A stretch of 64,000 nucleotides of DNA from Rubripirellula tenax (GCF_007860125.1 NZ_SJPW01000003.1:520764-584763); one strand, 5' to 3'. Numbered from the stretch's first letter, positions 1-10,400 are shown. The notes: generated by a model from the sequence alone, not told the origin. A program made the numbers and translations.

Positions 1-869
1 GAGTTGTCTTTGACGTCGGCGAACGCCGATACGATCCGCGGGTGGCCGCATACGAACCCCATCCGCCAACCGATCATGTCGTAGCCCTTGCTCATCGAAT
101 GGACCTCGACACCGACGTCCATCGCGCCGGGCGTTTGCAGGAAGCTGAGCGGTTTGCCGTCGAACGAAAGCAGAATGTGGGCAGCATCTTGAACGACGAC
201 GAACTGTTTCTCTTTGGCCAGCGCGACAACCTTCGCGTAGAATTCGGGCGTGGCTGTTTTGCCGGTCGGCGAATTGGGGTAGTTCAGCACCAACAACTTG
301 GTGCGGCGATAGATGTCGTCGGGGACGGCATCTAGGTCGGGCAGAAAATTGTTCTCGGCCAACAGCGGCAACTTGAAAACTTCGCCGCCGTAGTATCGCG
401 TGTGCGTGCCGGCGACCGGATATCCGGGAACGGTCATCATCGTGATGTCGCCGGGATTGATGAACACGGCCGGCATCATCGCGTAGGCAGGCTTGCTGCC
501 GATGCAGTGATTCACTTGGGTCACCGGATCCAATTCGACGCCGAAGTTTCGCTTCATGAATCGGGCCGCGGCTTGCTTGTACTCGATCACCCCGTTGTCG
601 GCGTAGCCGCGATTTTCGGGCTTGTCGATCTCGGCCGCCATGATTTGTCGGACCTTGGCGTCGGCCATCGAATCGTTCTCGCCGATCCCAAAGTCCAGCA
701 GTTGGCGGTCGGGGTGGTCGGCCAGGGCTTTCCGTTTGGCCCGTTTGATCTTCTCGAACTTATAGATTTCCGTGCCCTTGCCGTAGCCGGCGCCGCCGAT
801 GCGGTCGGCAAACAGAGCCTGGAAATAAGGGTCCGCGGAAGTATTTTCGGGTTTGGTGACGGTGGACAT
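1..869 (-). CDS. dapL: LL-diaminopimelate aminotransferase, 3' end cut by window edge
   Basis: This PLP-dependent fold-type I aminotransferase converts tetrahydrodipicolinate directly to LL-diaminopimelate, for lysine and peptidoglycan synthesis. The reading frame starts with ATG at 869 (MSTVTKPENTSADPYFQ) and stays open to base 1, giving about 289 residues of an expected ~410. The N-terminal GGAGYGKGTEIYKFEKIKR region, the LLDFGIGENDSMAD segment and the Schiff-base motif SMSKGYDMIGWR (Lys about residue 261) fit the DapL family. The C-terminal ~120 residues lie outside the window. The gene diverges from the histidine kinase gene across about 160 bases. DapL is a known planctomycete and chlamydial trait. 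Confidence 0.9.
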   Translation of the reverse strand, partial: MSTVTKPENTSADPYFQALFADRIGGAGYGKGTEIYKFEKIKRAKRKALADHPDRQLLDFGIGENDSMADAKVRQIMAAEIDKPENRGYADNGVIEYKQAAARFMKRNFGVELDPVTQVNHCIGSKPAYAMMPAVFINPGDITMMTVPGYPVAGTHTRYYGGEVFKLPLLAENNFLPDLDAVPDDIYRRTKLLVLNYPNSPTGKTATPEFYAKVVALAKEKQFVVVQDAAHILLSFDGKPLSFLQTPGAMDVGVEVHSMSKGYDMIGWRMGFVCGHPRIVSAFADVKDN

Positions 870-1030
870 GGTGAAAATCGAAAGAGAGGGGAACGTCAGG
901 GGTGGATCGGGCCCCGATTATGGACGATGGCGGATATTGGACAAGTGCGAAGGCAATCCGGTTCGGCGCGGGTACAATCGCCGGGCCGCGATGCTGCTGG
1001 CACCACCGACTTGTTTCAGCTAACGATTTC

Positions 1031-1762
1031 ATGCCGATTGAACCCGATTCGGATCGACGCGATCCCATGCGTGCCCGCTACGAAGAACTCGCCGAGTTGG
1101 CGGGATCGCTGGCGCACGAGATCAAGAATCCGCTGTCGGTGATTCATATGAACATCGATTTGTTGAGCGAAGACTTGGCGGAAGTCGATTCGCCGATCAG
1201 CCGCCGGTGCCTCGATCGCGTCGACATCGTTCGCGGCCAATGCGAACGGATGGAGGCGTTGCTGCGAGACTTCTTGCGATACACGCGTTTGACGGACATC
1301 GACTTGGTGTCGGGAAGTCTGAACGATCAGATCGAAACGGTGCTGCGTGCGTATCAGGCGCAAGCGGACGCCGATGACATCGATATCGAAAAGTATCTCG
1401 ACGCGGATTTGCCGGCCATCAAAATGCACAGCGATTCGCTGCAGGCGGCGCTGATGAATTTGGTCAAGAACGCACTGGAATCGATGGATCGCGGCGGGCA
1501 ACTTTGGGCGCGGACGTACACGACCCGTGGCGGGGTGGCGTTGGATTTGATCGACACCGGCAGCGGTGTTGATGACAACACCGCGATGCACATGTTCGAA
1601 CCGTTCTACAGCACCAAAGAAGGCGGCAGCGGCTTGGGCTTGCCGACCGCCCGCAAGATCATCGAAGCGCACGGAGGCCGCATCAGCGTCCAAAGCGAAG
1701 TCGAACGCGGCACCAAGTTCACGCTCGAATTCCCCGTCCCCAAACGCTTGTCGGGGAAGTAG
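1031..1762 (+). CDS. Soluble sensor histidine kinase (HisKA + HATPase_c)
   Basis: A 243-aa cytoplasmic histidine kinase with almost no sensor region. The H-box LAGSLAHEIKNPLSVI carries the phospho-acceptor His at about residue 29. It is followed by an N-box (NLVKNALESM), a G1 box (DTGSGVDD), an F-box-like FEPFYSTK and a G2 box (GSGLGLPTARKI), all intact. No transmembrane or PAS segment is visible. The frame is open from 902, but the ATG at 1031 (MPIEPDSDRR) puts the H-box close to the N terminus as in NtrB-like kinases; an ATG at 1067 is also possible. No response regulator is adjacent, so its partner is elsewhere. Confidence 0.85.
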   Translation: MPIEPDSDRRDPMRARYEELAELAGSLAHEIKNPLSVIHMNIDLLSEDLAEVDSPISRRCLDRVDIVRGQCERMEALLRDFLRYTRLTDIDLVSGSLNDQIETVLRAYQAQADADDIDIEKYLDADLPAIKMHSDSLQAALMNLVKNALESMDRGGQLWARTYTTRGGVALDLIDTGSGVDDNTAMHMFEPFYSTKEGGSGLGLPTARKIIEAHGGRISVQSEVERGTKFTLEFPVPKRLSGK

Positions 1763-1766
1763 GGGC

Positions 1767-1862
1767 TAGGTGTTGGGTTTTAGGATTTAGGATTTAGGAA
1801 TTTGAGATTGCAGCGTTCGAATGAATCGAACCTAATGCCTAGCGCCTAAAACCTGTCACCTA
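1767..1862. repeat. Imperfect inverted repeat with internal TTTAGGA tandem, between convergent genes
   Basis: The left arm at 1767-1784 (TAGGTGTTGGGTTTTAGG) and the right arm at 1845-1862 are complementary at 15 of 18 positions. Between them are tandem copies of ATTTAGG (1783-1799) and a small perfect inverted repeat GTTCGA-N5-TCGAAC near 1815-1831. The element fills the whole space between the convergent histidine kinase and GH57 genes. It may be a dispersed intergenic repeat of this genome and may act as a bidirectional terminator, but there is no T-tract to prove that. Confidence 0.5.
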
Positions 1863-1868
1863 CTGCCC

Positions 1869-4034
1869 TCAAAGCGTGATTGCTTGTTCTTCGTTGACGA
1901 TCGTGGTGGCTTGTTCGCACGTGGCGGCCATCTCGATTTTGACCGACCAGCGACCATCGGCGTCGGGGGTTGCGATCCAGTGTGGCTGGACACAAACGCT
2001 TTGATGGACCAGTTCGAATCCGGCCTCACTTTGGCTGACGGTCTCGATCGGAAACGCCCAAATTCCGCTGGGACGATCGATTTCCAATGCGACGTCCAAA
2101 CCCAACCAACGGTCCGAAAGGTTCAGCTCGTGAACGTCTTGCAAGTCCAAGGACTGACCGAGTTGCCCGAGACGCTTGCCGTTGCGGTTCGAAAAATATC
2201 GATCGTCGGCGCCCGATGGCATGCCGGCGAAGTTCATCTCAATCGCGAAATGGAGCGGCCGATCTTGGGGAAGGTTCTCTAACAGGTAGGCGATCGATAG
2301 CCGGTCACTGCCGGCGACCATCGTGACCGCTTTGGTGATGGTGACCGGGATGCCCCACGCATTGCCATCGCGTCGCATTTGAACTTGGACCCGATCGGCG
2401 CCACGACGCAGTTTCGTTTCGAAGGGCAAGTCGACGAAGTCCCCGCGTTCTTCTGATTCGCCGCGGGAAACCGATTCAAGCGTCGCCTCGTTGTCATAGA
2501 AGTGATCCATCAAGCTCTTGCGAGCGAACGCGTCATATTGCAAACGTTCTTCGAGTCCTTCCTGCTTGAAAACGACGCGTCCGTGAATACTCTCGCATCC
2601 CTCGCCGCCTGCGTTCGGTCCGGCAAGGACTTTGCGATGGTAACTTTCCGGCCGACGGCGAAGCGTAGCCAGCAAGTTGTGGCTGATGTCTCGGACGTCG
2701 AGTTCGTACATTCGACCGCCACGACCAGGGGCGATCCACGCGCACAACCAATCGTTGCTCAATCGGATCTCTTGCAGTCCATCAAAGTCAAAATCCTGTG
2801 CGGTCGCTTCAACGGTTGTGCGATCGACACCGGTGGCGAGATTCAGCCGCGTATCGGCTTCGATCAAATGCTTGTAGACCGCGTTACGCAGGTGCGGCAG
2901 GTAGATGCCGCCGAACGCGCCGTGCCAGTACGGGCAATTGCATTGACCACGGTAAAGATGGTCCCGAACCTGGGCCAGTTCACCCGCATCGACACCGTCT
3001 GCTTCGGCTTGCCTTAGCCGGTTGCTGACGTGCATCATTCGCGCGTACATTTCGTTGGTTTCTTCGTACTTCGTTTTGAAGTTGCGCCAGTAACCGCCTC
3101 GGACGAACGAACGCAGTTCTCGCCAACGCGCATGGTCGGCCATCGTATGAGATAAATCATCGAGCGTTTCTTGTGCTTCGACGGGAAGCGCCCACTCGGT
3201 CATCTCGCGGTAACTGCAATCGGGCAGGTAGACCTTGCCCACCGACGGCATCCGTCGAACGGCTTCGCCCAACGTAACGGTGTGCAACCAATCCGCGTTC
3301 TCCGTCAGTGCGTCGAAGAAACCACGCAACCAACCTTGGTCATAGACGTGCGACTTGGTGTCAGGCCAAGTGCCGAATTTCTCGCCGTCATCACCGAACG
3401 TCAGCACGGCCCCAGGGTTCGCCGTGGCGACTTCGCGACAGTAGTCAATCGTTTCGGCCACAGGGCGAAACGGAATCGTATAACGCAGTCGTTCCGAACC
3501 CGGGAAAACGTTTAGCAGCCGACCGTCGTCTTCGGTGACGAAGTGTCCGTTCAATCGTTCGTCTTCGATACCAGCGGCGCGAAAGTGATAGTCGTCCAGG
3601 ACGGTGTAGCGAATTCCGGCGTCAGCAATGTCTCGCGTCAACGATGATTCCCAAACTCGTTCGGGCATCCACATGCCGGCGGGTGAGACGCCCAAGTGCC
3701 GTTCCAGCCAGTGACGGTAGGCTTGAATTTGCCCGATGCGATCGGCGCTGGGCAGCATCGTCAGGATCGGCTCGTACTGGGGACCGCCGATGATCTCGAT
3801 CCGGCCGACTTCGACCAGCATTCGAATGCGGTCAAGATACTGGGGGTGCCGATCGGCCAGCCACATCATCAGTGGGCCGGACGTGTGCAGCGAAATCTGC
3901 AGTTGTTCATAGGGTTCAAAGACATCCAAAAACGGCAGATAGCTGTCTTGGTACGCCTGTTCAAATACAGCGTCGAAGTTGCCGATCGGTTGATGATTGT
4001 GCAGAACAAGGCAAAGATGGGCTTTGGCGGTCAT
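1869..4034 (-). CDS. Glycoside hydrolase family 57 (4-alpha-glucanotransferase / alpha-amylase type)
   Basis: A 721-aa cytoplasmic GH57 enzyme expected to cleave and transfer alpha-1,4-glucan chains in glycogen or maltodextrin turnover. GH57 motifs visible are HNHQPIGNF (residues 12-20), MWMPERVW with the nucleophile Glu at 125, and LTFGDDGEKFG with the acid/base Asp at 215 or 216. The remaining ~450 residues match the beta-sandwich and helical C-terminal domains (DUF1925/DUF1926-like) of the Thermococcus litoralis 4-alpha-glucanotransferase group. No signal peptide is seen. It lies downstream of galT-like and glgA genes on the same strand, which supports a glycogen role. Glucanotransferase versus amylase activity cannot be decided from sequence. 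Confidence 0.88.
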   Translation of the reverse strand: MTAKAHLCLVLHNHQPIGNFDAVFEQAYQDSYLPFLDVFEPYEQLQISLHTSGPLMMWLADRHPQYLDRIRMLVEVGRIEIIGGPQYEPILTMLPSADRIGQIQAYRHWLERHLGVSPAGMWMPERVWESSLTRDIADAGIRYTVLDDYHFRAAGIEDERLNGHFVTEDDGRLLNVFPGSERLRYTIPFRPVAETIDYCREVATANPGAVLTFGDDGEKFGTWPDTKSHVYDQGWLRGFFDALTENADWLHTVTLGEAVRRMPSVGKVYLPDCSYREMTEWALPVEAQETLDDLSHTMADHARWRELRSFVRGGYWRNFKTKYEETNEMYARMMHVSNRLRQAEADGVDAGELAQVRDHLYRGQCNCPYWHGAFGGIYLPHLRNAVYKHLIEADTRLNLATGVDRTTVEATAQDFDFDGLQEIRLSNDWLCAWIAPGRGGRMYELDVRDISHNLLATLRRRPESYHRKVLAGPNAGGEGCESIHGRVVFKQEGLEERLQYDAFARKSLMDHFYDNEATLESVSRGESEERGDFVDLPFETKLRRGADRVQVQMRRDGNAWGIPVTITKAVTMVAGSDRLSIAYLLENLPQDRPLHFAIEMNFAGMPSGADDRYFSNRNGKRLGQLGQSLDLQDVHELNLSDRWLGLDVALEIDRPSGIWAFPIETVSQSEAGFELVHQSVCVQPHWIATPDADGRWSVKIEMAATCEQATTIVNEEQAITL

Positions 4035-4188
4035 GAGCGATGGATCGATGGGGAATGTGACGTTCCAAGATCGGCCCGCGCGTACGCCGGCCCAGAAGTT
4101 TCATCGTCCATTGGCTGCGGAAAAATTTACTCAATCCGCAAAGTCAGCAGTGTCGCAGGTGCCAAGCAAGGCTGGCCGCGACGGTGGG

Positions 4189-4220
4189 TCACATGCGTCG
4201 TGGATCACATGCGTCGTGGG
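4189..4220. repeat. 16-bp tandem duplication across the end of the galT-like gene
   Basis: Two head-to-tail copies of TCACATGCGTCGTGGN occur at 4189-4204 and 4205-4220, identical at 15 of 16 positions. The copy at 4205 contains the last four codons and stop codon (TGA) of the minus-strand galT-like gene; the other lies just past the stop. This is a local tandem duplication, probably from replication slippage. Confidence 0.85.
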
Positions 4221-5371
4221 TTCGACGCCGCCGCACATTTGGAGAACAGTCTGGCTGCTGCTTCGGGCAAAACCGGGTTGATCATGCAACCGCTGGTCCA
4301 CTCGAAGCCCGCGATTTGGGTAATACGTGGGAAGATGTCGATCGACCAATGAAAGGCGTCCGAAGGATCGTCGATTCCAGGCGGTCGAGTGTTCAAGCAA
4401 AAGTTATATGCCGCACCCGGACGGATTTTTTCCAACCACGATACCACGCGAAGCACCATGCGTGAAACTGATTCGAGCGTTCGATCGCCAAGGTCCTCGA
4501 AGCAAGCTTGATGTTCAAGCGTTGTGATTCGGACAAGCATGGGAAGATTGCTGGCGAACGGGCAATATGCGATGCAATCTCGATCGGCCGCGATAATGCG
4601 TTCATTCGACTTACGTTCGGCACGAATGATGTCGCAACGCAGGCAGCATCCCGTTTTGGCTCGATGTCGTTTCATGCGTTCCGCCATCGTCTCGATGGCG
4701 CGTGGAACACGATTGACTGCTACCAATTGACTGTGCGAATGACTAAGCGATGCACCAGCGTCGTGTCCGACGTTTTTGAACACATTGATGTAGCGGATTT
4801 CTTCCATCGCACGGTAGTGCCGAATTCGGTCACGATAGGCTTGGAAAACCAGATCGATCTCGGCGATGTCGAGCTCTGTCAGCGAATGAAAGTGGCGAGG
4901 CGTTTCAATGATGACTTCATGGCCACCGTAAATCGGCTCGGCTTGAAACAAGTCGCCCATCGAGCTTGCTGGGAATTGCAGTGGAGTTCGGTCTTGGGAC
5001 AGACTCTCTACGGCTGGGTACTTGTTCGGAACGACGCGAACCGACCAGGGTTCGATTTCTTCTTCGGCACAAGAAATATTTGAAAACAAGCGGTCCGTTT
5101 CGGGGATGTGTTTCGACCAAACGGCTTCGGGAGTGACCGATTCGTTCCCACGGCAAAAAGGGCACTGAACATCTGTCTTGATTTTCGAAACAGAGTCGAT
5201 GTAATCGTCAGGACGTTCACTTCGCTGAGGCGCAAAGATCGTCCAGTTTCCGGAAATCGGATCGAACCGCGATTGGGAGAGGGGACCGGAAGGATGGCTA
5301 GATTGTTCGGTAGATTGTGAAGGTGAGACTGCGGGCGCACTATTGGGTTGCTCATGTGCGGTCTCAAACAT
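4205..5371 (-). CDS. galT: Galactose-1-phosphate uridylyltransferase-like nucleotidyltransferase
   Basis: A 388-aa HIT-superfamily hexose-1-phosphate nucleotidyltransferase. It shows the N-terminal substrate motif RFDPISGNWTIFAPQR (residues 35-50), a structural-metal pair CPFC (Cys70, Cys73), and the catalytic HxHxQ motif as H211-S-H213-S-Q215. The C-terminal half ends in a GalT_C-like region (RPPGIDDPSDAFHWSIDIFPR). The ATG at 5371 is chosen; the frame is open upstream to 5506 but that stretch is not conserved-looking. The gene lies between glgA and the GH57 gene, so it may interconvert nucleotide sugars and sugar phosphates for glycogen rather than work in a Leloir pathway; no galK or galE is adjacent. 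Confidence 0.82.
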   Translation of the reverse strand: MFETAHEQPNSAPAVSPSQSTEQSSHPSGPLSQSRFDPISGNWTIFAPQRSERPDDYIDSVSKIKTDVQCPFCRGNESVTPEAVWSKHIPETDRLFSNISCAEEEIEPWSVRVVPNKYPAVESLSQDRTPLQFPASSMGDLFQAEPIYGGHEVIIETPRHFHSLTELDIAEIDLVFQAYRDRIRHYRAMEEIRYINVFKNVGHDAGASLSHSHSQLVAVNRVPRAIETMAERMKRHRAKTGCCLRCDIIRAERKSNERIIAADRDCIAYCPFASNLPMLVRITTLEHQACFEDLGDRTLESVSRMVLRVVSWLEKIRPGAAYNFCLNTRPPGIDDPSDAFHWSIDIFPRITQIAGFEWTSGCMINPVLPEAAARLFSKCAAASNPRRM

Positions 5372-5526
5372 GGTCACAGCCTTTGCCTTGCCAGGAATCG
5401 CCTCCTGCACTGACTTGGGAACTTCAAGATTGCGGGAGTGAATTGCGGAACAATCGTTATAGAATCGTACATTAATTCCGGAACGATTGCTGCCTCGAAA
5501 CCACACGATTGGAGGGCTTTTCCGGC

Positions 5527-7035
5527 CTAACCCGGTGGCGTGCGCTTTGGCGAAACTTTAAGGGCAAGTGTTTCCGCGTAAAGCTGGACATATTTTTCAG
5601 CACTTGCCGTCCACGACCAATCCGACTTCATCCCAGTAGTAACGATCTGGGACCAAGCTCCACTTTGGTGGAATCGCATTTCGAGTGATCGACCGATCGC
5701 GGCATCGACGCCGTCGGGATCATTCGAATAGATATAGAAACCGGATGCCGTGCCGTCGGCGAAGGACTGGTCGGTGGCGTCGACGACCGTGTCGGCCAAT
5801 CCGCCGGTCGGGGTCACGACGGGGACGCTTCCGTACCGCAAGCTGTAGAGTTGATTGAGTCCACACGGTTCGTACAGGCTGGGCATCAGGAATATGTCGC
5901 TGGCGGCTTCGATCTGATGGGCCAACGCATCGCTGAATCCGACGTGCAGCGCGAATCGATTGGGAGCCGCCGCTTGTAATTCACGAAGTTCGCGTTCGTA
6001 TCGAGCGTCACCGCTTCCCAGCACGATCCACTGGGTCGGGCGATCTTCGTCCATGTGCCGACGAATCACCGGGACGATCGAATCCCAACCTTTCTGGCTG
6101 GCCAAACGTCCGACCAATCCGATCAGCGGTGTCTCGGTGCTCTCTTCCAGCCCGAAACTTTTTTGAATCGCCAGTTTGTTTTGTGCCTTGCCGTGCTGCC
6201 AATGGTCAACGTCGTAGTTGGCGAAAAGATTTGGGTCGGTCGCGGGGTTCCAAATCTCTTGATCGATTCCGTTGGTGATTCCGAAAACCCGATCCGATAC
6301 GGAATCCAAAACGCCCTCGAGACCACAGCCGTGCTCTTGCGTGCGGATTTCCTGGGCATAACGCGGGCTAACGGTCGTGATCACGTCAGACGAGACGATA
6401 CCCGTTTTCAAAAAGTTAACGTGGTTGTGATATTCGAACTCGTTGTGATTGAAATGCCGCCAGTTCAAACCCGTCCATGCGAAGGCTTCGCGTGAGAAAT
6501 GGCCCTGGTAGGCAAGGTTGTGAATGGTTAACACGCTGGCGGCCTTCTGCAACGCCGGCGGCAGGTTCGGATCGGCAGCCATCAACGCTGGCACCAATCC
6601 GCTTTGCCAGTCGTTGCAGTGGACGATATCCACCGACCAACCGATCCGAGCGATCGCCATGATCGCGGCGCGACAAAAGAACGCGAACCGTTCGTCGTTG
6701 TCGGGGTAGTCTCCCAACGAGGTGCCGTACAGGAATTCGCGATCAAAATACTGAGGCTGGTCAATGAACCAAACGGGCGTATCGCTGTCGGGAAGATTGC
6801 TTTTCAACAACCGACATCCGACCAGCTTCTCGTTGCTCATCGGAACGGCGAAGCTAATGTCGGTCGATTGAATTGGAATACCGGCCCGGCGAATGCTGCG
6901 AAACGCAGGCATGATCACGGCAGTACGGTTACCCGAGCGGCCGATTTCAGAAGGCAGGGTGCCGCAAACATCGGCCAGGCCACCCGTCTTGGCGAACGGG
7001 ACCGCTTCGGTTGTGAGAAAGACGATGTTCAACAA
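5527..7035 (-). CDS. glgA: Glycogen synthase (GT5)
   Basis: A 502-aa glycosyltransferase family 5 enzyme that transfers glucose from a nucleotide-glucose donor to the growing alpha-1,4-glucan. The donor-binding motif KTGGLADV is at residues 16-23, followed by HCNDWQSG, the second-domain start GLVGRLASQKGWD, and the C-terminal catalytic segment PSLYEPCGLNQLYSLRYG with its conserved Glu. Length is normal for bacterial GlgA (about 480-500 aa). The start codon is TTG: codons 1 and 2 are both TTG at 7035 and 7032, and no ATG lies at the expected N terminus. First gene of a likely glgA-galT-GH57 operon, 155 bases from the galT start. Confidence 0.93.
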   Translation of the reverse strand: MLNIVFLTTEAVPFAKTGGLADVCGTLPSEIGRSGNRTAVIMPAFRSIRRAGIPIQSTDISFAVPMSNEKLVGCRLLKSNLPDSDTPVWFIDQPQYFDREFLYGTSLGDYPDNDERFAFFCRAAIMAIARIGWSVDIVHCNDWQSGLVPALMAADPNLPPALQKAASVLTIHNLAYQGHFSREAFAWTGLNWRHFNHNEFEYHNHVNFLKTGIVSSDVITTVSPRYAQEIRTQEHGCGLEGVLDSVSDRVFGITNGIDQEIWNPATDPNLFANYDVDHWQHGKAQNKLAIQKSFGLEESTETPLIGLVGRLASQKGWDSIVPVIRRHMDEDRPTQWIVLGSGDARYERELRELQAAAPNRFALHVGFSDALAHQIEAASDIFLMPSLYEPCGLNQLYSLRYGSVPVVTPTGGLADTVVDATDQSFADGTASGFYIYSNDPDGVDAAIGRSLEMRFHQSGAWSQIVTTGMKSDWSWTASAEKYVQLYAETLALKVSPKRTPPG

Positions 7036-7440
7036 ATCACTCGATTGGACGAAACTATTCAGTAACTTCTACTTCTACTTTGATATCGATTTCGACAGAA
7101 TCCACTGGTCCTACCTCTGCCGCCGGAAAGTTTAGGGCGAAATGCGATGCACGTGACACCATAGTCGCAACCCTGTCGCGTCAAAGTCGAACCATTCGCT
7201 ATAATCCGGATGATGGGACGAAGTCGATCTGTTCAGGAGACGTAATTCATTTTGCGGCGAAACGAGGGATCCACGGCGTTATTACCTGAAACGAACCAAA
7301 GTCACTTCGGCGGGCGGTTCGCTTTCGCTGGATGATTTGACTCTGCCAGCGAGGGTTGGTCCCTTTCCACCCAAGCCCTGAATGATTCGACATCGTTTGA
7401 TGTCCACCTCGCCACCCTTAACTTCCATTGTTCTAGCGGC
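7036..7440. other. 405-bp divergent intergenic region between glgA and the kinase-like gene
   Basis: No gene is supported here. It must hold the promoters of glgA (leftward) and of the kinase-like gene (rightward). A perfect TATAAT is at 7200-7205 on the plus strand but has no convincing -35 element at 16-18 bases. A short hairpin-capable sequence ACATC-GTTT-GATGT is at 7390-7403. The glgA leader on the minus strand contains a short purine-rich AGTAGAAGTAGAAGT run. Confidence 0.5.
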
Positions 7441-10400
7441 ATGTCGATCCGGCTTAGCGAATTTTGGACAAGGTTGGTCCGCGAAGGCATTTTGGATGCC
7501 CCAGCATGTCGATCGACGGCGGAGAATTTCGCGAGTACGCACGGCGGTTCGCCGCCAACGGATGCTGCCGAGCTGGCGAAGTTTTTAGTAAGTAACGACA
7601 CACTGACCGGCTTCCAGGCTCAGTCTTTGGTGGCCGATCCGCAAGTCGATTTGAGACTAGGTTCGTATCGCTTACGAGCAACGTCGTCGACAACACCCCT
7701 GACCCGGTGGGTCGAAGTTGAGTCCGTCGCCGCGTCCCAGAACCGAGGCGTCCTGATCCGCACAACACCCGGCAACCCTTGGCTGGACGCGCACGCCGCC
7801 GTTGCCGGCGAAACATTGCAGCCGATCCACATCGAACCGCTCGGCGAGTACGTGGGTGTTTTCAGTGAACTGCCCGCAGGTGAATCGCTGGACACACGAA
7901 TCGAGCGAACATCGTCCGCATGGGATCCCAAAGCCGTTTGCGATTTGGGCATTGCGATGGCCGATGCGCTGGCTGCAATGCACGCGGCTTCCGTGATTCA
8001 CGGAAGCGTCCGCGCCGATCGTGTCTGGATCAGCCAGGACGGTCGGAAAATCCTACTGCGTGACCCGGCCGGTCCACCCGTTGCAGGATTGGGGGATGTG
8101 TCGAGTCAGTGGTTGGATACGACGTCGGATCCATCCGCCTATGTTGCCCCCGAGTTGATGTCAGGCGATCGACAAACATCGCAATGCACCGGAGCGAGCG
8201 ACATCTACAGCTTGGGATGCTTGTTGTTTCGTCTCGCGTCGGGACGGCACGCGTTCGCCAGTGACTCGGTCACCCGTACATTGGCAGCCCATCGTTCGGA
8301 TTCGCCACCGGAGTTGGTTGCGGCATTGGAATCAGGCGAGGCGGGCGACCCGGTCTATCGGGTGTTGGCATACACGATGGCCAAGGACCCAGCCGCAAGG
8401 TTTGCCAGTGCCGAGCAATTGGCGGCCGCACTGCGCGCCGTGCGAGAGATTCTGCCCAAGCAAGTGATCGATCCCGCAGCCACCAAATCGCCCGCGCCAG
8501 CGAAACCGGTCGCGGTTGCACCCACGACGGTCAAGCCAGCCCGCACGAAACCCGATACAGCACCCAAGCCAAGCAACTCGCCAAGCAAATCGTCCAGCAA
8601 ATCAGTCAGTGTCGAAAAACGGGCGTCCGAGGAACCATCAAAGGCACCGCTCAAGCCGAACAAGGAAAGCAAACGCAAGCCAAAACGCGATCCTGTCGTT
8701 GCCGATGTTCCCTCGTCTTTGCCGGCACGTCCGACTGAACCCGTCGCGGCAGATCCGATCGATTCGCCCGTCGAGTTGCCGACGCCTAAGGCACCGGACA
8801 CCAAAGTACCGGACGCCAAAGTACCGTCCGGCAACGAACCGCCCAAGAAAGAACCGCCGCCTGCCCAGCCGATCGCGAAAGCGGATCAAGTATCCGCTAG
8901 CACACTCGTCGCCGAGGCTCCGGCGGATTCGTCATCTTCCGTATCGCTGCGTCGACGTCGTCGAAAGAAAAGCAAAGCGCCGCTGGTACTGACAGCGCTT
9001 ACCGTCGTTGTGTTGGCTCAGTTCATCACACTCTTGGTGACCGATCCAACGACCGCGGTTGTCGAAAAACGAAAGCGACCACCGATTCCAGCCGTGATAC
9101 CGTCCGTGTCCAGTCGACCGAAATCAACGGTGGACGAACGGACGTCCGAGAATGCGGACGCTGCGTCCCCCGCTGCCAATTCGACGGCGGATGACGCTAA
9201 CTACGCCTTAGTCGACGATGATCGGTTGCTCTTCGCACCGCCCTATGCGCCAAGCAGTGCGAACGCTCCGCTCGAGTTGTTGCCACCAGGGCCGGCGGCG
9301 GTCGTATCGGTGCGAATGCAATCGCTGTTGGACTCGCCGGCGGGCCAATCGATCTTGGATGCGCTGTCGCCGGAGTTAACAGGATTGGTCGACAGTGCCG
9401 CCGCTGGCGCCGGTGTTCCACTGTCATGGATTCGCCGATGCACCGTCGGACTGTATCGTGGCAAAGACGGGCGCCCCGACGTTTCCTTGGCCATCGAGTT
9501 GGACGAGGCTCGATCGCTTGACGAACTGGTCCAGCGATGGCGGGTGGATGCATCACAGACCCGCGATGGTGCGACGGTATTCGCCGGCGAAACGGCAGAC
9601 GGTCCTGCGTTCTTCATTCGACCCGACGAGATTGAGAACCAATCGGTGACGCGTTACGCGGTCGGTTCACTGCCGCGGATCACGGAAGTCGCATCGATCG
9701 ACGGCGAGACGATTCCGTTGGCTCGTGTGATGGGCACCTTGTGGAACGGGACCAGCGTTGATGCCGACGTCGTTGCCTTGTTGACACCCAATTTCTTGTT
9801 CGCCGACGGTCGCACGCTGTTGACCGAAACGGCACCCGAATTGGTCACGCGGATGCGATCGGTATTGATTCCGAATGTGTCGGGTGTGTTGGTGACCATC
9901 GATCTACCAAGTTCAGAATCAGATTCGATGGTGTTCGGCGAGTTCCGATTGACGCCCAGCGGTGGAATCAGCGAAGCCAAGTTGATGCGCGACCTGCGCG
10001 ACGCGATCAACGGTTGGCCGGCCTGGGCGGACCAATTTGTGATCGAAGCAGTTCCCGATCCTTCGTGGCGTCTCTTGGCTTCGCGATTGCCAACGATGAT
10101 GCGATTCGTTTCGGATCGGTTTCGTTATGGGATTTCGGACAACATGATTGTTGCGAACACTTACTTGCCGGCTCCGGCCATTTCGCAAGTCAGCTTGGCG
10201 ACGCTTTTGGCCGCCAACACACCGCTGGGAAATGCTGCCGCGTTGCTCGGGAACGCGCCAGCGGCACCGCTGTCGATTGATGAAATGTTGAACCGAAAAA
10301 TGTCTGTCTCGTTCGACCAGGAGTCTCTGGAATTCGCGATCGACGTCATTGTCGGTGAATTCACACGCGAATTGCCCGACGGTTCGACGTTGCCGCCGGT

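Noticed and set aside
902-1030. Longer N terminus for the histidine kinase.
   Set aside because: The added 43 residues show no domain and would overlap the dapL upstream region; the ATG at 1031 fits the family better.
7200-7205. Perfect TATAAT as a promoter for the kinase-like gene.
   Set aside because: No -35 hexamer lies at a normal distance; planctomycete promoters are poorly defined, and single hexamers occur by chance.
7390-7403. Sequence ACATCGTTTGATGT, also present at 15313-15326, both upstream of genes.
   Set aside because: A few matching 14-mers are expected by chance in 64 kb, and distances to the start codons differ (38 and 74 bases).
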